Made by a program: the position numbers and the translations under genes
The notes under the pieces: model-generated
What the model was told of the DNA's origin: nothing
Seen by the model: only the letters and a program-made list of their open reading frames with translations
Database searches by the model: none
Assembly (NCBI GenBank): GCA_024742285.1
Contig: JANSYR010000008.1
Span: 229,542-293,541, forward strand
From: a bacterium
GTDB taxonomy: Bacteria > Myxococcota_A > UBA9160 > UBA4427
DNA length: 64,000 nt
Direction of reading: 5' to 3'
In this document: piece by piece, positions 34,453 through 42,377 of the stretch
Numbering within the stretch: the first letter of the stretch is position 1
Layout: each line of letters opens with the position of its first letter

Positions 34453-35456
34453 CGCTTTTCGTTCTCCCTTCCCGGCGAGCCGGTCGCCGAGCCAGCCCGA
34501 GGAGTCTCCGCCCTGGCCGCGCGGATCGCCTGGACGCAGGTCCGCTGGTCGTGCTTGGGTCGGAAGCCGGCGCGTTCGATCTTCGCGGTGTCGACGACCT
34601 GGCCGAAGCGCGCGAGCGCGATCACATCGTCGGTCAGGTGGGCCACGCCGAATCGGTCGAGCAGGGGCGAGAGCGCGGCGGCGCTGACGGGAAGTACGGG
34701 CGTCTCAGCGCCGTCCACCGTCCGTGCCGCCGTCGCCCACCGGATCTGACCTTCGGAGGCGACGTTGAATACGCCGGCCAGCTCGTGAAGGACGGCGAAA
34801 GAGACCGCCGCCGCCGCGTCCTCGACGTGCAGCAACTGGATCGGCGGATCGAAACCGATCGGAACCGGGACGGACTCCCCGGCGAAGATGCGCGAGAGCG
34901 CCCCATTCAGGCCCTGACCGACGAGCTGCTGGAGACGCAGGATCGACACGTTGATCTGGGGATTGCGGAGGGCCACGTCCCGGGCGTAGTCCTCCGCCTC
35001 GGCGATCGAGGCCTCGCGGCTCGCCGGATCGAGGGCCCGGGAGGCGTCCTCCCGCTGCATCAGGCTCGCGTAGCTGTCGACCGGATAGACCCCGGTCGTG
35101 GAGAGTGCGACCCAGCTCCGGATCCGGACGTCCTCGTGTCCGACCGCCGCCCCGGTGCACATCGTTCCGATCACGTCGGCTTCCGTACGCGATCGCCGCT
35201 GCCCCGAGCGGTCGGGCGCCAGCCCGCATTGGACGACCGTGTCGATCGCGTGGGAGCGCAGGTAGGCGACGAACTCGCGGTGGTCCGACGAGAGCGGGAT
35301 CGTCTCGAGATCGGCGGCGTGCGGGGCCCGCGCGTCCTTCCGGGTCACCACGCCGCCCACGAACTCGACGTCGGAGCAGGCGCGCAGCGCATCCATGATC
35401 GGCGCGGCGACCGGGAGCTGCGCATCGGTGACGACGACTCGACGCGGGGCGCTCAT
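34428..35456 (-). CDS. Atypical NAD-dependent epimerase/dehydratase (extended SDR) family protein
   Basis: A 342-residue protein with the overall extended-SDR layout: a first beta strand RVVVTDAQLP, a serine motif strand WVALSTTGVYPVDSY, a helix with EDYARDVALRNP in place of YxxxK, and substrate domain elements QLLHVEDAAAAVSFAV and GVFNVASEG. The glycine-rich TGxxGxxG loop is absent at the N-terminus and the catalytic Lys is not visible, so it may not bind NAD normally. The start at 35456 overlaps the acyltransferase gene by 4 nt. Role in lipid or sugar modification is only inferred from that neighbour. Confidence 0.72.
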   Translation of the reverse strand: MSAPRRVVVTDAQLPVAAPIMDALRACSDVEFVGGVVTRKDARAPHAADLETIPLSSDHREFVAYLRSHAIDTVVQCGLAPDRSGQRRSRTEADVIGTMCTGAAVGHEDVRIRSWVALSTTGVYPVDSYASLMQREDASRALDPASREASIAEAEDYARDVALRNPQINVSILRLQQLVGQGLNGALSRIFAGESVPVPIGFDPPIQLLHVEDAAAAVSFAVLHELAGVFNVASEGQIRWATAARTVDGAETPVLPVSAAALSPLLDRFGVAHLTDDVIALARFGQVVDTAKIERAGFRPKHDQRTCVQAIRAARAETPRAGSATGSPGRENEKRWRSRPRT

Positions 35457-36232
35457 CCTTCCCACAAGCTCCTTCGCTTTCGGTACAGGTCGTCGAGCGC
35501 GGTCTGCATCTCGCTCCGTACGTGCTCGGCCCGATCCATCAGCAGGCTCCGGGACTCCGGCGAGCCGTCTACCTGGATCGGCGGCAGGACCCGCGCACGA
35601 ATCTTCACGGGCAGGTGGGCCACCGAGCCGAGGAGCGGGCCGAGCATGAGCGAGTTCCAGGTGATGGGCATCGTCTGGTTGTTCAGCGTGAGGGTGCTCA
35701 TCGTGGGCGTCGTGTCCTCGGTCCCCATCAGAACGATCGGCACGATCGGAACACCTGCACGCATCGCCGTCTCGACGAAGCCTCCGCGTCCGAAGCGCTG
35801 CAGCCGGTAGCGCTCGGAGGCGGGCTTGACCGGCCCCTTCGCGCCTTCCGGAAAGACCAGCACGAGACGGTCGTCCTCGGCGAGGAGGCGGTGGGCATTG
35901 TCCGGGTGGGCGACGACCGATCCGATGCGATTGAGCGTGCGCCCCATGAAGGGAATCCGGAAGAAGCCGTGGTGCGCGAGCATGTAGACCGCACGCCGCT
36001 TCTCGACCTGGATGCCGTGCTGGATGATGCCGCCGTCGACGGGCATCATGCCTGCGTGGTTCCAGACCAGGAGCGCACCGCCCTCTTCCGGGACGTGCTC
36101 GAGGCCCTCCCACTCGACGCGGAACCAGGAGCGGTAGGCCGCGGCGAAGAAGCCGTTCTCGGGATGGCCCTCCGTGTCGCGACCCCAACGATCCTCGACC
36201 GTCGTTCCTCGCTCTCCGGGGGTCGCCGTCAT
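35453..36232 (-). CDS. Lysophospholipid acyltransferase family protein (PlsC-like)
   Basis: 259 residues. Motif I is NHAGMMPVD (His59-Asp66, HX6D as in the MGAT-like subgroup rather than HX4D), motif III is VFPEGAKGP, and motif IV-like VPIVPIVLMG follows. Such enzymes move an acyl group to a lysolipid or monoacylglycerol at the inner membrane. No clear membrane helix is seen. It overlaps the FMN-binding gene (upstream) and the epimerase-like gene (downstream) by 4 nt each, so the three form one operon. Confidence 0.88.
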   Translation of the reverse strand: MTATPGERGTTVEDRWGRDTEGHPENGFFAAAYRSWFRVEWEGLEHVPEEGGALLVWNHAGMMPVDGGIIQHGIQVEKRRAVYMLAHHGFFRIPFMGRTLNRIGSVVAHPDNAHRLLAEDDRLVLVFPEGAKGPVKPASERYRLQRFGRGGFVETAMRAGVPIVPIVLMGTEDTTPTMSTLTLNNQTMPITWNSLMLGPLLGSVAHLPVKIRARVLPPIQVDGSPESRSLLMDRAEHVRSEMQTALDDLYRKRRSLWEG

Positions 36233-36648
36233 GACGGCACCTGCATCGGCTGGATCTCGCGGCCCGAGATCGTGTCCATCGTCAGCGCGACGAAGTGGTG
36301 CTTCGGGGATCGCACCCAGGGACGAAGCGGCAACGACTCGACGTCGTCGTCCGCAAGTCGCTCGTGCAGTCGCCCCGTCACGACGACGCTGCGCCCGGTG
36401 TGCTCGAAGGCGTCGACCGCGCTGATCACGAACGAAGCGGGCTCTTCACCCTGGGCCGCGGAGAGGATCTGGCCCTCACCGGTCCGGATGACGACCTGCT
36501 TCTGGTCACACGCGAAATTCACCGGTCGGAGGATCGGTGCCTCGACGCCGCAGAGGGCGAGGACGCCGACGCCGGGCCGAGCGAGGAGCCTGGCGCATTC
36601 CTCGTCGGTGAGGATCCGGGTGCCGTCTCCGGCGTCGTCTTCGCGCAT
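36229..36648 (-). CDS. Pyridoxamine 5'-phosphate oxidase-like FMN-binding protein
   Basis: A 139-residue split-barrel protein: ILTDEECARLLARPGVGVLALCG, then PILRPVNFACDQKQVVIRTGEG, then ASFVISAVDAFEHTGRSVVVTGRL. This is the Pyridox_ox_2 (PF12900) type, which binds FMN or F420/heme. The ATG at 36648 has GAGGGA upstream. It heads the three-gene operon with the acyltransferase and the atypical epimerase. The reaction is unknown. Confidence 0.85.
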   Translation of the reverse strand: MREDDAGDGTRILTDEECARLLARPGVGVLALCGVEAPILRPVNFACDQKQVVIRTGEGQILSAAQGEEPASFVISAVDAFEHTGRSVVVTGRLHERLADDDVESLPLRPWVRSPKHHFVALTMDTISGREIQPMQVPS

Positions 36649-36899
36649 CGCAGTCCCTCTTCGCTCCGGCTGCCGCCGAGGCCGGGAGGCGCGCCGCCGC
36701 TACGTCGCCGTCGCTCTCTGGCCATTCCTCCACACAAGGAGCAAATTCCGGGCCATCTCGCCTCGCTTCGAGCTCCGCGACGCCACGCCGAAACCCGTGC
36801 GAGCGAGACATTCGGGCACGCTTCGCGTCTTTCGGACTCAGATGGACGCGAACGAGCCCCGCGCGCGCGTCAGGCCGCGCACGCGGGTCAGGGCCTTCT

Positions 36900-37481
36900 T
36901 CAGGGAGACGGAACCGTCAGGACGGGGCAAGGGGCCGTCCGCACGACCTTCTCGGCCACGCTGCCCAGCGCGAAGTGCTTGATCCCGGTGAGGCCGCGGG
37001 TGCCCATGACGATCAGATCCGCGTGCCGCTCGACCGCTTCGTTCACGATGCCCATCGCGGCGGGGACGCCGATCGCGATGCCTTCGCACACGACGCCGGT
37101 CGCGGCGACCTCCTTTGCGGCGGCCTCCACGGCGTCGCGAGCGCTCTTCGCGACCTCCTCGATCAGACCCTCGGGCAGCGTATAGGTGCCGGAGAGGGTC
37201 GGTCCCGGCAACGGAATCGGCAGATCGTAGGCGTGGACGAGCACGATCTTCGAATCGAGCTTCCGGGCGTAGTCGATCGCCATGTCGGTCGCGTGCGCCG
37301 CGGGCGTCGAGAAGTCCGTGGCCACCAGGATCGTCGCGACCTCCAGCGCCTCGGGCTCCGCGCCACTCTCGGCGGCCTCGCGTCGCGCGCGCATCCGCTC
37401 GATCAGGCGGCGGTTCTCCTTGTCGAAGTAGGCGTTCTCGAGGGCGTGCTCGCGCTCACTCAGCGGGTTCTTGTAGGACAT
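36900..37481 (-). CDS. Universal stress protein with N-terminal helical extension
   Basis: A 193-residue protein. The UspA domain starts near residue 50 (VATILVATDFSTPAAHATDMAIDYARKL) and ends with the ATP-binding pattern GTRGLTGIKHFALGSVAEKV plus PCPVLTV. Before it is a charged helical segment (about residues 8-48; SEREHALENAYFDKENRRLIERMR) not found in ordinary UspA proteins and reminiscent of short helical regulator proteins. The ATG at 37481 has GAGGAG 7 nt upstream. It is transcribed in the same direction as a P450 170 nt upstream, with a possible promoter of its own in the gap. Confidence 0.88.
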   Translation of the reverse strand: MSYKNPLSEREHALENAYFDKENRRLIERMRARREAAESGAEPEALEVATILVATDFSTPAAHATDMAIDYARKLDSKIVLVHAYDLPIPLPGPTLSGTYTLPEGLIEEVAKSARDAVEAAAKEVAATGVVCEGIAIGVPAAMGIVNEAVERHADLIVMGTRGLTGIKHFALGSVAEKVVRTAPCPVLTVPSP

Positions 37482-37532
37482 GATCCGATCTCCTCGTTTT
37501 CGCGCGTTGGCCGGACTTCGCGTGGGTCCGCG

Positions 37533-37561
37533 ACTTGTCGTCTCGGGGCGGTCCGTGTCAA
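37533..37561 (-). promoter_or_regulatory. Possible sigma-70 promoter for the universal stress gene
   Basis: On the minus strand a perfect -35 (TTGACA, 37556-37561) is followed after 17 nt by a weak -10 (ACAAGT, 37533-37538). The leader to the ATG would be about 45 nt. Confidence 0.3.
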
Positions 37562-37651
37562 GCCGAAGGATGCCGAAACCTGCCGGGCTCCGCCGCGACC
37601 GATCCCGCGCGCCCCGGGCGACCGCGTTCGCGCACCGCCTCGCGCCGTCGA

Positions 37652-38929
37652 TTACCAGGGGTGGACGCGCACCGGCAGCTCGCTGAAGCCCTTCACGAAG
37701 CACGACTTCACGCGCACCGGCGGGCCGACGACCTCGACGAAGCGGAAGCGCTTCATGATCTCTTCCCAGAGCACGCGGAGCTGCAGTTCGGCGATCCGGC
37801 TCCCCATGCAGAAGTGGACGCCCCAGCCGAAGGAGAGGTGCTTCTTCGATTCCCTGCGATCGATGAGGAACTCGTCGGCGCGCTCGATCGCGTCTGCGTC
37901 GCGATTCGCCGAGACGTACCACATCACGACCTTCTCGCCCTTCCTGATCGTCTTCCCGCCGAGGACGGTGTCGCGGGTCGCCGTGCGACGCATGTGGGCG
38001 AGCGGGGTCTGCCAACGGATGATCTCGTCGACCATGCTGGGAATCACGCGCGGATCGTTGCGGAGCTTCTCGTACTCGCCCGGGTTCTCGTTGAGGGCGA
38101 GTACGCCACCGGTGATCGAGTTCCGCGTCGTGTCGTTGCCGCCCACGATCAGCAGCATCAGCGTCCCCAGATAGGTGGCAGGATCGAGGTCCTGGGTCGC
38201 ATCGGCGTTCGCGAGGGCGGTCACGAAGTCGAGGCTCTCGCCCTGCTTGCCCTTGCGGTCGTGCCAGAGCTTCGTGAAGACGTCGAGGCACTCGAGCAGC
38301 GCGGCGCGCGCTTCTTCCCGGGTGACCCCCATGTCCTTCAGCTGGTCGGCGCTCGCCGTCGTGATGTCGCTCCAGAAGGTGAGCTGCCGCTGCTGCGCCC
38401 GGTCGAAGTCGAACATCGTGGCGAGCATGCGCGTCGTCAGCTCGACGGACACGTTGTCGACCCAATCGAAGGTCTCGCCGACGGGAAGACGGTCGAGAAT
38501 CTCGCAGACGAACTCGCGGATCAGCGGCTCGAGCTGCTTCAGGTTGCGCGGCGACGAGACCGGCTGCACGACCTTGCGATGAGCGGTGTGGCGCGGCCCG
38601 TCCATCGAGATGAATCCCGCGTTCTGCAGCACGCCCCCCGGCGGCGGGTCGAAGATCACGACGCTCGGGACCGAGGAATAGGTCTCGGGGTTCTTCTCGA
38701 CCTCGACGATGTCGTCGAATTTCGTGACGGACCAGTACGGGCCGTAGCCACTCTCCGGGCAATAGTGGACCGGGTCCTCTTCGCGGAGTCGTTCGAACCA
38801 TCGCCAGAGCTCGTCGCTCGTGAAGAGCGCGTAGTCGGAGACGTCGATCTGCTCGAGCGGCACGCCGTACGGATCGACGCCGACCTGCTTCCGCTTCGTC
38901 GGCACGGGGCTCGCGACGGCTTCGCTCAT
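37652..38929 (-). CDS. Cytochrome P450
   Basis: A 425-residue P450. I-helix motif GGNDTT is at residues 263-268, K-helix EIIR at 302-305, and the heme loop FGWGVHFCMG has Cys374. The N-terminal part (YALFTSDELWRWFERLREEDPVHY) and the ISMDGPRHTAHRKVV segment resemble actinobacterial/proteobacterial CYPs of the CYP125/CYP124/CYP142-like clade that oxidise steroid side chains or branched lipids; the substrate is not certain. GGGGGAG precedes the ATG at 38929. It is divergent from a TetR gene, with a 22-bp operator-like palindrome overlapping its -35 box. Confidence 0.93.
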   Translation of the reverse strand: MSEAVASPVPTKRKQVGVDPYGVPLEQIDVSDYALFTSDELWRWFERLREEDPVHYCPESGYGPYWSVTKFDDIVEVEKNPETYSSVPSVVIFDPPPGGVLQNAGFISMDGPRHTAHRKVVQPVSSPRNLKQLEPLIREFVCEILDRLPVGETFDWVDNVSVELTTRMLATMFDFDRAQQRQLTFWSDITTASADQLKDMGVTREEARAALLECLDVFTKLWHDRKGKQGESLDFVTALANADATQDLDPATYLGTLMLLIVGGNDTTRNSITGGVLALNENPGEYEKLRNDPRVIPSMVDEIIRWQTPLAHMRRTATRDTVLGGKTIRKGEKVVMWYVSANRDADAIERADEFLIDRRESKKHLSFGWGVHFCMGSRIAELQLRVLWEEIMKRFRFVEVVGPPVRVKSCFVKGFSELPVRVHPW

Positions 38930-39001
38930 GACTTCTCCCCCAATCCCGACTCGGGCGGCGAGCCCGATCGAGGCGAACCGGGCGGGTCGCTCGGAAAGCT
39001 C

Positions 39002-39030
39002 AGTCTATGGGCCATTCCATAAACAAGCAA
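39002..39030 (-). promoter_or_regulatory. Sigma-70-like promoter for the P450 at 37652-38929
   Basis: Minus strand: -35 TTGCTT (39025-39030), 17-nt spacer, -10 TAGACT (39002-39007). The leader is about 66 nt. The -35 box lies within the TetR operator-like palindrome. Confidence 0.45.
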
Positions 39031-39042
39031 GCTTGCTGGTTT
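39021..39042. promoter_or_regulatory. 22-bp palindromic operator, TetR type
   Basis: Two 11-nt arms (AAACAAGCAAG and its partner CTTGCTGGTTT) match apart from one pair. It lies in the 139-bp gap between the divergent TetR gene and the P450, 27 nt from the TetR start, and covers the P450 -35 box. TetR binding here should repress both genes. Confidence 0.6.
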
Positions 39043-39068
39043 GTTAACTCCGCGCTAAAGGAACGGAG

Positions 39069-39701
39069 ATGAGCGAGACCGCCGAGAGAGCCGCGAACGA
39101 GGCCCCGCGGGTGCGTCGCACCCAGAACGAACGAACCGCCGAGACCCGGGCCCGGGTCCTCGACGCGGCGATCGACTGCCTGATCGACGAGGGCTACGCG
39201 GGCACGACCACGAAGCGGATCGCCGAGCGGACGGGCGTGTCTCGCGGCGCCCAGCAGCACCACTTCCCCAAGCGGCACGACCTCGTGATCCAGGCCGTCA
39301 TCCACCTCGCGAACCGCCGGCTCGAAGAGCTCCGCGCCGACGCGCAGCGCCTGACGACGGCCGAGGATCGCGTCGCGCGACTCCTCGACCTGCTCGAGCA
39401 GAGCCTGACGGGGCCCCTCTTCTTCGCCTCCCTCGAGCTCTGGGTGGCGGCGCGAACCGACCCCGCGCTCCACGAAGCGCTCTACACGGCGGAACGCCAG
39501 CTCGGCCGGACGATCGGCGCCCTGACCGCGGAGGCCAGCTCGATCGCCGCGAACGACGAGCGCTTCGAAGACCTGATCGAGCTCACGATCCACCTGCTTC
39601 GCGGAATGGGCCTGCAGCGCATCCTGCGCGAGGACGACGCGAAACGACGCCGCCACTTCGAGCTCTGGAAGCGGATCGTCCTGCAGACGATTGCCGCGTA
39701 G
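39069..39701 (+). CDS. TetR family transcriptional regulator
   Basis: A 210-residue regulator. The N-terminal HTH reads RARVLDAAIDCLIDEGYAGTT, then KRIAERTGVSRGAQQHHFPKRHDLV. The all-helical ligand domain (about residues 70-210) is variable, as usual. It is divergent from the P450 at 37652-38929, with a matching palindrome between them, so it probably represses that P450 and itself until a lipophilic ligand binds. RBS GGAACGGAG is close upstream. Confidence 0.9.
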   Translation: MSETAERAANEAPRVRRTQNERTAETRARVLDAAIDCLIDEGYAGTTTKRIAERTGVSRGAQQHHFPKRHDLVIQAVIHLANRRLEELRADAQRLTTAEDRVARLLDLLEQSLTGPLFFASLELWVAARTDPALHEALYTAERQLGRTIGALTAEASSIAANDERFEDLIELTIHLLRGMGLQRILREDDAKRRRHFELWKRIVLQTIAA

Positions 39702-39777
39702 TCGGCGAACACGCCGAGATCGTGGCCGCCCCCGACCGGATACTGATCCCCTCCGAACAGCGTGCTATTCCGTGCAC

Positions 39778-40506
39778 ATGCTGCGCGATCTCATCCGCCT
39801 CGTCTCGACCGACCCGGCCCGTCGTACGCTCTTCGTCGTCCTCTGTCTCTGGATCTGCCTCGTAGGCCTCGGGCGGACCGCGAGCGCGATCGACCACGAT
39901 GCGGGCGTCTGGCTCGTCAATCAGGTCGAAGTCCCGCTCGGAGAGCGACTCGCCGTCCACGCCATGCACCAGAGTCGCTGGAGCGACGAGGTCGAGCGGT
40001 ACGAGCGCACCATCGTGCGCCCCTGGATCTCCTACCGCTGGCCGGATCGCGGGCACGTGGCGATCGGCTACGACCACCACGAGTTCGAAGGCCCCGACCG
40101 CTGGGAGCGGCGCGCCTGGCAGCGCGTCGCCGTCCAGCATCCGCTGGACCGGCTGACCCTCCTCGGCCACGTCTGGATCGAGGAACGGTTCTTCCAGGGC
40201 ACGGACAACGTCGCCGTCCGCGCCCGTTTCAACGCCGGCGCGTCCGCCCCGGTGACCGCCGACCTGTCCGTCGTCTTGCGCGACGAGATCTTCTTCGATC
40301 TCAACGGCACGACCCGCATCCGCAACGCGGGTCTCGGCGAGAACCACCTCGTGCTCGCGCTGAGCCACAAGCTTCCCGGCCAGCTCGTCTTCGAGATCGG
40401 CTATCTGCAGCAGTACCTCGACCGCCGCGGAAACGCCGACGTCTACAACCACTTCCTGATGACCGGGTTCAGCTGGCGCGCGCCCCAGGTCGCGGACTGG
40501 TTCTGA
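39778..40506 (+). CDS. DUF2490-like outer-membrane protein
   Basis: 242 residues from the ATG at 39778, which begins a signal peptide (LFVVLCLWICLVGLGRTASA); the frame open upstream to 39691 is not needed. The mature chain is rich in aromatic beta strands (DAGVWLVNQVEVPLGERLAVHAMHQSRW, YRWPDRGHVAIGYDHHEF, WERRAWQRVAVQHPL, VFEIGYLQQYL) and ends in F, fitting DUF2490 barrels of unknown role. It is 76 nt after the TetR gene on the same strand and convergent with the SDR operon. Confidence 0.75.
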   Translation: MLRDLIRLVSTDPARRTLFVVLCLWICLVGLGRTASAIDHDAGVWLVNQVEVPLGERLAVHAMHQSRWSDEVERYERTIVRPWISYRWPDRGHVAIGYDHHEFEGPDRWERRAWQRVAVQHPLDRLTLLGHVWIEERFFQGTDNVAVRARFNAGASAPVTADLSVVLRDEIFFDLNGTTRIRNAGLGENHLVLALSHKLPGQLVFEIGYLQQYLDRRGNADVYNHFLMTGFSWRAPQVADWF

Positions 40507-40532
40507 GCATCCGGCCCGAGGGCCTCGGTTCG

Positions 40533-41396
40533 TCAGTCCATCGCGCCGAGGGGCGGCGGCGGACGCTGCGGGTCCGTTCCGTCGAGGATCCCGCGTAGGC
40601 GTCCCTCGACCATCGAAGCCCACTCGGGATGGGTGAGGATGTAGAACCGCTCGTCCCGGATCGCGTCGAGCACGACCTCGCCCGCCTGCCGCGCGGGCAT
40701 GCCGGTCCCCAGGAAATGCTTCATGCCGGCGACCATCTGACGTCCCTGCTCGGTCGTGAGATGGGACTTCACGCCGTCGGGCCGAAGCTCTTCGTAGCTG
40801 TCGAAGACGTTCGAGGTCACGAAGGCGGGACACAGGACCGAGCACTTCACCGCGTCACTGACCGATGCGAGCTGGTCCTGCAGCCCTTCGGTCAGGGCGA
40901 CGACACCGTGCTTCGCGGTCATGTAGACGGCCTCGGGAGAGCTCCCGGTGATGAGCCCACCCATCGACGCGGTGTTCACGACATGGCCTTCGCCGCCCTG
41001 CTCGAGCAGGATCGGCACGAAGCTGCGGATGCCGTGCACGGTCCCCATCACCATCGTCCGGAGATGCCAGTCCCACTCCTCGAGCGGGGCCTCCCAGAGG
41101 AGCGAGCTGCTGCTCGCGACCCCGGCGTTGTTGCAGACCACGTGGACCGCCCCGAAGACTTCGAGGGTCCGATCCGCCAGCGCCTGGACCGCCGCCGGGT
41201 CCTGCACGTCCGTCACGACCGGCTCGACGCTCGCCCCCTGGTCGCGCAGCGAAAGGGCCGCCGCCTCGAGCGCATCGGCCCGGACGTCCGACAACACGAT
41301 CTTCATGCCCGCGGCGGCGAACGCCTCGGCGAGCCCCAGCCCGATTCCGCTCGCGGCGCCGGTCACGACGGCGACGCGCCCTTCGAAATCCTTCAT
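40533..41396 (-). CDS. SDR family oxidoreductase
   Basis: A 287-residue classical SDR: NAD(P)-binding TGAASGIG (from Thr13), NNAG in VCNNAGV, catalytic Ser in VNTASMGGL and YMTAKHG (YxxxK). The Asp in the VLSDVRAD segment after strand 2 suggests NAD(H) use. It resembles SDRs acting on hydroxyl/keto groups of steroid or acyl-CoA compounds. It overlaps the next SDR gene by 4 nt and is the last gene of a three-gene minus-strand operon. Confidence 0.9.
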   Translation of the reverse strand: MKDFEGRVAVVTGAASGIGLGLAEAFAAAGMKIVLSDVRADALEAAALSLRDQGASVEPVVTDVQDPAAVQALADRTLEVFGAVHVVCNNAGVASSSSLLWEAPLEEWDWHLRTMVMGTVHGIRSFVPILLEQGGEGHVVNTASMGGLITGSSPEAVYMTAKHGVVALTEGLQDQLASVSDAVKCSVLCPAFVTSNVFDSYEELRPDGVKSHLTTEQGRQMVAGMKHFLGTGMPARQAGEVVLDAIRDERFYILTHPEWASMVEGRLRGILDGTDPQRPPPPLGAMD

Positions 41397-42373
41397 CCCC
41401 TACCACTCCCCGGCTCGTCCGCGTCGACCGACTTCGTCACGGAAGGCTCGTCCTCCGCGGGCATGCCGAGGTGCACCATGTTGTCCTGGGTCGACCGGAA
41501 GACCGTCCACCCGGTGTCGTCCATCGCCCGCCCGACGGCCTGCCCGACCTCGTCGAGGTCTCCCTCCGCCGGCTGGACACCGCCCGCCGCGTATACGACG
41601 CGGGAGAATCCGCCTCCCCCCGCCGTGAACGTCTCACCGGACACGTCGCATCGATCGCTCACGAGCCAGCCGACGAGTGGCGAGATCCGATCGGAGCCGA
41701 AGTCCGCGTGGAGCCGCGTCTTGAAGTCCGAGTCGGGAAGCAGCGCCGTCAGCCGCGACCACGCCGCCGGGAGCAGCTGGTTGACGCGGATGCCGTGGGC
41801 TGCGCCGAAGATCGCGGCGGTTCGCGTCAGGCCGAAGAGCCCAGCCTTGGTCGACGAGTACGCGGCGATCTCGTTTCCGAAGCACGCGGGCGAGCCCGTG
41901 TTCACGATCCGTCCGTAGCCCTTCTCGATGAAGTAGGGCCACGCGGCCCGTGCCGTGTGGAGACAGCCCAGGAGCGTCACGCGGAGGTGGCGCTGCATCT
42001 CCTCCTCGTCCACGTCGGGAAAGAAGGCCGCGCTCGCGATGCCGGCGTTGTTCACGACGATGTCGAGACGACCCCAGGTGTCGAGGGCGCTCTGGACCAT
42101 GTCCTGGGCGGTCCGTGGATCCCCGACGTCGCCGGCGTTGGCGATCGCTTCGCCGCCGAGGGCGCGGATCCGCTCGGCGGCCGCCTCCGCGACGCCGGCG
42201 TCGACGCCCTGGACCGGAAGGCCGAGGGTCCCTCCGCCGAAGTCGTTGAGCACGATCCGCGCACCCCGCTCCGCGAGGAATCGGGCGTGGGCGAAGCCCA
42301 GACCGTCGGCGTCCCCCGCGCCGGTGATCAGGGCGACGCGGCCCTCGAACGCCTTCGATGACGCCGTCGACAT
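41393..42373 (-). CDS. SDR family oxidoreductase (MFE-2 hydroxyacyl-CoA dehydrogenase-like)
   Basis: A 326-residue SDR with TGAGDADGLGFAHA (an altered glycine loop typical of peroxisomal multifunctional enzyme type), VLNDFGGG after strand 2, VNNAGIA, catalytic Ser in VNTGSPACFG and AYSSTKAGLFGL (YxxxK). The C-terminal segment beyond residue 240 (VSGETFTAGGGGFSRVVYAAGG) is also seen in acyl-CoA-linked SDRs. It overlaps the downstream SDR by 4 nt and starts 4 nt after the LLM gene, so the set may carry out sequential redox steps in beta-oxidation-like breakdown. Confidence 0.88.
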   Translation of the reverse strand: MSTASSKAFEGRVALITGAGDADGLGFAHARFLAERGARIVLNDFGGGTLGLPVQGVDAGVAEAAAERIRALGGEAIANAGDVGDPRTAQDMVQSALDTWGRLDIVVNNAGIASAAFFPDVDEEEMQRHLRVTLLGCLHTARAAWPYFIEKGYGRIVNTGSPACFGNEIAAYSSTKAGLFGLTRTAAIFGAAHGIRVNQLLPAAWSRLTALLPDSDFKTRLHADFGSDRISPLVGWLVSDRCDVSGETFTAGGGGFSRVVYAAGGVQPAEGDLDEVGQAVGRAMDDTGWTVFRSTQDNMVHLGMPAEDEPSVTKSVDADEPGSGRG

Positions 42374-42377
42374 CGGC

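Noticed and set aside
40516..40530. CCGAGG-G-CCTCGG palindrome followed by TT between convergent DUF2490 and SDR genes, as a terminator
   Set aside because: A one-base centre cannot form a normal loop and there is no U-run, so the stem would be too short.
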